Source: FEB-7 sp963698265 | Lineage (GTDB): Bacteria > Pseudomonadota > Gammaproteobacteria > Burkholderiales > Usitatibacteraceae | NCBI GenBank assembly: GCA_963698265.1 | Contig: CAVOQC010000002.1 | Coordinates: 1-64,000, forward strand | DNA: 64,000 bases | Direction of reading: 5' to 3' | Part shown: piece after piece, positions 59,415 to 64,000 of the stretch | How positions within the stretch are numbered: position 1 is the first letter of the stretch | Layout: the number at the start of each line of letters is the position of its first letter | Position numbers and translations under genes: made by a program | Notes under the pieces: model-generated | What the model was told of the DNA's origin: nothing | Database searches by the model: none | Seen by the model: the letters and a program-made list of their open reading frames with translations, nothing else

Positions 59415-60335
59415 TCAGGTCCCGAGGGCGATCGCCGCGACGAAGCACGCGGTGAAGGCGACGAACGCGAGGGACATCCCTCCCATGTTCGCGGGCTTGG
59501 TGTCGTGGGAAAAGCCGCGCGCCTTCATGGCCGCGAGGATGCGCCAGGCGAAGAGCGCCGCCGGGACCATGGGAAGCAGGGACCGCGGCGGAAGCACGCG
59601 CAGTGCGGCGAGCATCGCCGTGGCGCCGAAGGCGGCCGCGACGAGCGCGAAGACGGGAAGGTGCGCGCGTTCCGGGCCGAGGACGATCGCGAGCGTGTGC
59701 CGTCCCGCGCGCGCGTCGCCCACGCGGTCGCAGGCATTGTTGGTCGACAGGATCGCCGCGATGATGAGCGACGCGGGAAGACCCACGAGAACCGTGGCCG
59801 CGTCCAGGCGCTGCGTGTGCACGCAGGCGGAAACCGTGACCAGCACGCCGCCCAGGAGTCCGCCCGCGAAGAACTCGCCGACAGGCGTGCGCGAGATCGG
59901 GTGCGGCCCGCCGGAGTAGAGAAAGCCGAGGAGCATGCCCAGCGCGCCCGCGGCCACGAAACCCCAGCCCGCGCGCGCGCCTATGACGAGGCCGAGGGGC
60001 ACGGCGAGCGCGAAGAGCGCAGCCGAAAGGTCGCGGGCCACCCGGGGATCGATGTCGCGCTGCACCAGGGCCTTGAAGCGTTCGCGGTCCGATTCGCGCG
60101 TGTCGACGCCGGCGAGGAAGTCGAAGTAGCTGTTGAAACCCGTCGTGCCCATGTCGATGGCGAGCGTGGCCGCGACCAGGAGCGCGAGGAGCGTCCACGA
60201 GAAATGCTCCGGCGCCTTCGCGTGCGCCCAGGCGCTCCCCACCAGGAGCGAAGAGATGCTCACGACCTTCGTCCGGATGTCGACGATCCGCAGGAGGTCG
60301 CCGATGCCGGGCGCCACGCCCGTGTATCGCCCCAT
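59415..60335 (-). CDS. UbiA-family prenyltransferase (MenA-like)
   Basis: 306 residues with eight or nine transmembrane helices. The two Asp-rich motifs are NSYFDFLAGVDT and NNACDRVGDARAGRHTLA, as in 1,4-dihydroxy-2-naphthoate polyprenyltransferases. It transfers a polyprenyl chain to an aromatic acceptor. No menaquinone genes are nearby, so the acceptor remains open. Confidence 0.85.
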   Translation of the reverse strand: MGRYTGVAPGIGDLLRIVDIRTKVVSISSLLVGSAWAHAKAPEHFSWTLLALLVAATLAIDMGTTGFNSYFDFLAGVDTRESDRERFKALVQRDIDPRVARDLSAALFALAVPLGLVIGARAGWGFVAAGALGMLLGFLYSGGPHPISRTPVGEFFAGGLLGGVLVTVSACVHTQRLDAATVLVGLPASLIIAAILSTNNACDRVGDARAGRHTLAIVLGPERAHLPVFALVAAAFGATAMLAALRVLPPRSLLPMVPAALFAWRILAAMKARGFSHDTKPANMGGMSLAFVAFTACFVAAIALGT

Positions 60336-60336
60336 C

Positions 60337-60693
60337 CTAGAGCCGGCGGTCCATGCTCCGCAGCCGTGCGGCCATCACGCGCATGATCTCGACGGCGAAG
60401 TCGGGTTCCGCCTTCACCAGCGCCTTGAAGCGCTGCGCGGTCACGGGGGCCAGCGTGCAGGCCGTGATCGCGGTCGCCGTCGCGCTGCGCGGCCCGGAGT
60501 CGATCAAGGCCATCTCGCCGAACACCCCGCCCTTCACCACCTTCTCCAGAGTGCGGCCGGTGACCGAGAGCCGCACCGATCCCTCGAGGACCACGTACAG
60601 GACGCGGCCCTCGTCGCCTTCGAGGAATATGGTCTCGCCGGCCGCGACGGCGTGGGTGTCGCTCTCGTTCCTGAACAAGGCAAGGCTGGACAC
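60337..60693 (-). CDS. Single cyclic-nucleotide-binding domain protein
   Basis: 118 residues from GTG 60693 (SSLALFRNES). A lone CNB domain with phosphate-binding cassette GGVFGEMALIDSGPRSATA and C-terminal helices (FAVEIMRVMAARLRSMDRRL). No DNA-binding or catalytic domain. It stands 10 nt after the aminotransferase stop. Similar in cassette to the tandem-CNB protein at 30712-31635, so both may read the same nucleotide. Confidence 0.82.
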   Translation of the reverse strand: MSSLALFRNESDTHAVAAGETIFLEGDEGRVLYVVLEGSVRLSVTGRTLEKVVKGGVFGEMALIDSGPRSATATAITACTLAPVTAQRFKALVKAEPDFAVEIMRVMAARLRSMDRRL

Positions 60694-60703
60694 GGGCGTG
60701 CGC

Positions 60704-62041
60704 TCAGTCGACGCTCGAGAGCACGGCGCGAAGCGTGCCGACCATCTCGGCGATGTGGGTTTCCTCGACGATGAGCGCCGGGGCGAAGCAGATGATCTCG
60801 CCGGCCTGGCGCACGAGCAGCCCCTTCTCCCAGCAGCCGACGTAGGTGTCGTAGGTCCGCGCGCCCGGCGCGCCCGCGCGGGGCGCGAGCTCAACGGCCC
60901 CCACCAGGCCGCCGTTGCGGATGTCGATCACGTGCCGCGCGCCCTTGAGGGAATGCAGCGCCTCCTCCAGCACGGGCGCCATCTTTCGCGCGCGCGCGAA
61001 GAGATCCTCGTCCCGGTAGAGCTGCAGCGTGGCCACGCCCGCGGCGCAGGCGAGCACGTGCGCGGAGTAGGTGTAGCCGTGGAAGATCTCGATCGCCCCC
61101 GGCGGGCCGGCCATGAAGGCGTCGTGGACCGCGTTCGCGACGAGCACGCCGCCCATGGGGACCGTGCCCGAGGTCACGCCCTTGGCGAAGGTGATCATGT
61201 CGGGAACGACTCCGTAGACGTCGGCGGAAAAGGCCCCGCCCAGGCGCCCGAAGGCGGTGATCACCTCGTCGAAGATGAGGAGGATCCCGTGCTTCGCGGT
61301 GATCTCGCGCAGGCGCTTCAGGTAGCCCTTCGGCGGGAAGAGGACGCCCGTGGAGCCCGCCATCGGCTCCACGATCACCGCGGCAATGGTGGACGCGTCG
61401 TGCAGCGCCACGAGGCGCTCGAGCTCGTCGGCGAGGTGCGCGCCCCACTGCGGCTCGCCGCGGGTGTAGGCATTGTGCTCGAGCGAGTGGGTGTGCGGCA
61501 GGTGATCCACGCCCGCGAGCATCGCGCCGAACATCTTGCGGTTGGCGACGATTCCGCCCACCGATATCCCGCCGAAGCCCACGCCGTGGTAGCCGCGCTC
61601 GCGGCCTATCAGGCGCGTCCTTCCGCCGTCGCCGCGCACGCGGTGCCAGGCGAGCGCGATCTTGAGCGCCGTGTCCACCGCCTCCGACCCGGAGTTGCAG
61701 AAGAACACGTGCTCCATGCCCTCGGGCGCGATATCCACGATGCGGTTGGCGAGCTCGAAGGCGAGCGGCTGCGCGACCTGGAATGTGGGCGCGTAGTCCA
61801 TCGTCGCGGCCTGCTTCTGGATCGCCTCCACGATCGGCTTGCGGTTGTGGCCGGCGTTGCAGCACCACAGGCCCGCGAATCCGTCGAGGATGCGCCGTCC
61901 CTCCGGCGTCCAGTAATGCATGCCCTCGGCCTTCGCCACCATGCGGGGCGCCGCCTTGAACTGGCGATTGGCGGTGAAGGGCATCCAGTAGGCGGAGAGC
62001 TGGCTGGCCTCGAGATGGAGCTGGTCGGAAAGAAGCGTCAT
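60704..62041 (-). CDS. Omega-amino acid (beta-alanine)-pyruvate aminotransferase, class III
   Basis: 445 residues from ATG 62041, the usual length. PLP enzyme: cofactor motif NSGSEAVDTALKIA, Asp in IFDEVITAFGR, Schiff-base Lys in TFAKGVTSG, and the family N-terminus AYWMPFTANRQFK. It moves amino groups from beta-alanine or other omega-amino acids to pyruvate. The divergent AEC transporter may move a related substrate (inference). Confidence 0.92.
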   Translation of the reverse strand: MTLLSDQLHLEASQLSAYWMPFTANRQFKAAPRMVAKAEGMHYWTPEGRRILDGFAGLWCCNAGHNRKPIVEAIQKQAATMDYAPTFQVAQPLAFELANRIVDIAPEGMEHVFFCNSGSEAVDTALKIALAWHRVRGDGGRTRLIGRERGYHGVGFGGISVGGIVANRKMFGAMLAGVDHLPHTHSLEHNAYTRGEPQWGAHLADELERLVALHDASTIAAVIVEPMAGSTGVLFPPKGYLKRLREITAKHGILLIFDEVITAFGRLGGAFSADVYGVVPDMITFAKGVTSGTVPMGGVLVANAVHDAFMAGPPGAIEIFHGYTYSAHVLACAAGVATLQLYRDEDLFARARKMAPVLEEALHSLKGARHVIDIRNGGLVGAVELAPRAGAPGARTYDTYVGCWEKGLLVRQAGEIICFAPALIVEETHIAEMVGTLRAVLSSVD

Positions 62042-62089
62042 GGCGATGCCCGGATCGGGCCGTGGGTGGAAAACCCGTATTCTGCTCCC

Positions 62090-63034
62090 TTGCAGACCAT
62101 CCTCACCATCACCGTCCCGTTCTTCGGATTGATCCTCGCGGGCTACGTCGCCGCCAGCCGCGCGTGGGTGCCCGTCGCGGCCGTGCCGGCGTTCAATGGG
62201 TTCCTCCTCTACTTCGCCGTGCCGGCCATGCTCTTCCGGTTCGCCTCCCTCACGGCGTTCGGCGAGATCGCCAACGCGCCGCTTTTCCTGGCGTGGACGG
62301 CGGCGGGCGTGGTGGTCGTCCTCGCCACCGTATGGGTCGCGCGGCGCCTCGGCCTGCGGCTGCGCGACGCGGCGTTCATGGGGCTCGCAGGCGGCGTGGG
62401 CAACCTGGGCTTCCTGGGCGTGCCGCTCCTCGTGGCCCTCCTGGGCGAGCGCGCGGCGGCGCCCACCATCGTCGCGATCGTGGGCGACCTCGCGGTGCTC
62501 GCCACCGTCGGGCTCGCCATCGCCCACCTCGACCCGGCGAGCGAGGAAGACCGGCGGCACGGCCTGCGCGACATCGCCTTGCGCGTGCTCGCCAACCCCA
62601 TGCTGGTGGCGATGTCGGTGGGCGCCGCATTCTCGTACTTCACGTGGCAGCTGTGGACGCCGCTGGACGAGATGGTGCGGCTCCTCGCCAACGCGGCCGG
62701 CCCCTGCGCGCTCTTCGCCATCGGCGTGTCGCTGGTGCGGCCCGACGCGCCGCTGCGCTCGCCGATCGTCGCCCTGCCGGTCGCCGTGAAGCTCCTCGTG
62801 CACCCGCTGGTCGTGGCGGCCGTGCTGTGGATGGCCGGAGTGGACCCTTTTGCCACGCTCGTGGCCACGCTGGCCGCGGCCCTGCCCTCCGCGGGCTGGG
62901 TGTTCATCTTCGCGCAGCGCCACCAGGCCGACGCCGGGCGCGTCTCCGCGGCGATCCTCGTGACCACGGCGCTCGCCTTCCTCACCTTCTCCGCGCTGGT
63001 ATGGGTGCTCGGCCTCTCAGCACCCCCGAGATGA
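62090..63034 (+). CDS. AEC-family (auxin efflux carrier type) transporter
   Basis: About 314 residues with roughly ten helices in two five-helix halves. The TTG at 62090 gives the family start (QTILTITVPFFGLILAGYVAA); GTG 62066 is the alternative. Conserved family segments: NGFLLYFAVPAMLFRF, GGVGNLGFLGVPLL, and ALFAIGVSLV. Exports or imports small carboxylates in relatives. Divergent from the aminotransferase, 48 nt apart. Confidence 0.87.
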   Translation: MQTILTITVPFFGLILAGYVAASRAWVPVAAVPAFNGFLLYFAVPAMLFRFASLTAFGEIANAPLFLAWTAAGVVVVLATVWVARRLGLRLRDAAFMGLAGGVGNLGFLGVPLLVALLGERAAAPTIVAIVGDLAVLATVGLAIAHLDPASEEDRRHGLRDIALRVLANPMLVAMSVGAAFSYFTWQLWTPLDEMVRLLANAAGPCALFAIGVSLVRPDAPLRSPIVALPVAVKLLVHPLVVAAVLWMAGVDPFATLVATLAAALPSAGWVFIFAQRHQADAGRVSAAILVTTALAFLTFSALVWVLGLSAPPR

Positions 63035-63122
63035 TTGCGTCTTGCCCGGTCCCCGTTCGGGGAACACAATGGGTCGGCGAGAAAGCCATGCACTTGTCCA
63101 GAAACCGCAGCGGGAAATCCCC

Positions 63123-63992
63123 ATGAGACTGGTTACCTACAGCGTCGGGCCGGCCGGCGCCGTTCGCGTCGGCGTTCGCGTCGGGCATCGGGTGCTCGAC
63201 ATCGAGGCCGCATCGCGCGTCAAAGGCGAGCCGCTGCCTTCGTCCCTGCAGGCGCTGCTGGTTGCCGGGCGTGGCGCGCTGTCCCGGGTCCAGGCGCTCG
63301 CCAAGGCCGCCACCACGGATGCGCGGCCCCTCACGCAGGCGATGTACGAGGAGCGCGCGATCCGCTTCCTGCCGCCGATTCCCGAGGTGAAGTCGATCCT
63401 CGGGCTGGAGGACAATGGCCGCCCGCAGGCCGGCGAACCGGCCAGGCAGGCCTCGCCCGAGCCCGCATTCTTCGAGATGGCCGCCTCGGGCTTCGCCGGC
63501 CACGACGCGAAGCTGGCCCTTCCCGCCGGCATGTCCCGCCAGGGCTTCGGGGCGGAACTGGTCTTCGTGGTGGGCCGCACCGCCGAGAACGTCGGCACGG
63601 ACGATGCCCTGGACTACGTGGCGGGGGTGACGCTCCTGAACCGCTTCGCGAGCCGGCGAGCGCCGGGCAAGGCGCAGGCCCCCGGAGCCATCGGCCCCGA
63701 GATCGTCACCATGGACGAGATCGCGGATCCCGCGGACCTGTGGATGATCGCAACGGTCAACGGCGAGGAGTTCCTGCGCGTGAACACGCGCGACCAGGTG
63801 AGTTCGCTGGCGGAGGTCCTCGAGCGGGCGTCGCGCGGCCGACGCCTGGAGCCCGGCGACCTGTTCTCGACGGGTGCCTTCGCCTGCGGCACCGACGCGG
63901 CGGGCGAACTGAAGCCCGGCGACGTGGTCGAGTGTGCCCTCGAGGGGGTCACCATGCTGCGCACCACCGTCGCTGCGCCCGCGCAGGGCTAG
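63123..63992 (+). CDS. Fumarylacetoacetate hydrolase family protein, diverged active site
   Basis: 289 residues from ATG 63123. Overall FAH layout: N-terminal VTYSVGPAGAVRVGV-RVLDIE, KSILGLEDN, GAELVFVVGRTAENV, IGPEIVTMDEI and the C-terminal GDVVECALEGVTMLRTTV. In typical members the metal Asp precedes the E-L pair (DYEAEL) and a conserved ND-S-RD follows; here these read GFGAEL and LLNRFASRRAPG. The metal site is therefore altered and activity uncertain. Confidence 0.82.
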   Translation: MRLVTYSVGPAGAVRVGVRVGHRVLDIEAASRVKGEPLPSSLQALLVAGRGALSRVQALAKAATTDARPLTQAMYEERAIRFLPPIPEVKSILGLEDNGRPQAGEPARQASPEPAFFEMAASGFAGHDAKLALPAGMSRQGFGAELVFVVGRTAENVGTDDALDYVAGVTLLNRFASRRAPGKAQAPGAIGPEIVTMDEIADPADLWMIATVNGEEFLRVNTRDQVSSLAEVLERASRGRRLEPGDLFSTGAFACGTDAAGELKPGDVVECALEGVTMLRTTVAAPAQG

Positions 63993-64000
63993 CGCGCGCG

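Overview
The window is high-GC chromosomal DNA of a betaproteobacterium. The evidence is the 16S rRNA sequence, a classic rrn operon with tRNA-Ile and tRNA-Ala in the spacer, and a gene set (NnrU, PepN, RhlE, CnoX, MnmC, beta-alanine-pyruvate aminotransferase, EttA) typical of that class. I cannot place it below class from sequence alone. There is no prophage, IS element, CRISPR array or plasmid backbone. The high GC produces very long antisense shadow ORFs, which are left out.

Layout. 1-5560: one rRNA operon (boxA, 16S, tRNA-Ile, tRNA-Ala, boxA, 23S, 5S, terminator); its 23S gene carries a roughly 100-nt stem-forming expansion in the helix-45 region. 5644-6030: a collapsed zinc alcohol dehydrogenase gene. 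6056-11821: a plus-strand signalling cluster made of a CHASE2 adenylate cyclase (two frameshifts), two tandem FecR-like secreted paralogs and a secreted caspase-like/MORN-repeat protein. 11860-12095: a tiny basic-protein gene with its own promoter and terminator. 12143-19140 (minus): pepN, rhlE, nnrU and an oligopeptide-type binding protein. 19337-20784: a NodT/MacB deletion chimera. 20827-24609: DUF3703, DUF2938 and small membrane proteins around paired operator-like dyads, a LytS/LytTR two-component system and a 37-aa metallothionein-like gene. 24797-30539: a double-length UvrA. 30712-36461: a tandem cyclic-nucleotide-binding protein and a three-gene ABC export operon. 36472-49025: tRNA modification (mnmC), a thioredoxin-TPR chaperone, a thioesterase, a degenerate S41 peptidase, a DsbA-like protein, a diguanylate cyclase, an MBL-fold enzyme, an MlaF-like ATPase, a NYN/LOTUS protein and an Asp-box lipoprotein. 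50423-55157: a minus-strand run of six stress or repair-like genes ending in rtcB. 55586-59408: ettA, then a degenerate cyclase/PEGA protein coupled to a Ser/Thr kinase. 59415-63992: a UbiA prenyltransferase, a single cNMP-binding protein, an omega-aminotransferase, an AEC carrier and an FAH-family protein.

How it works together (inference). Cyclic-nucleotide signalling recurs: one cyclase, one degenerate cyclase homolog beside a kinase, two cNMP-binding proteins and a separate GGDEF enzyme. The CHASE2/FecR/FecR/caspase-MORN cluster is the best candidate for an undescribed envelope-sensing system. Five single-base indels break otherwise intact genes (cyclase twice, binding protein, uvrA, mnmC). 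Either the assembly has residual indel errors or these genes are decaying; raw reads would decide.
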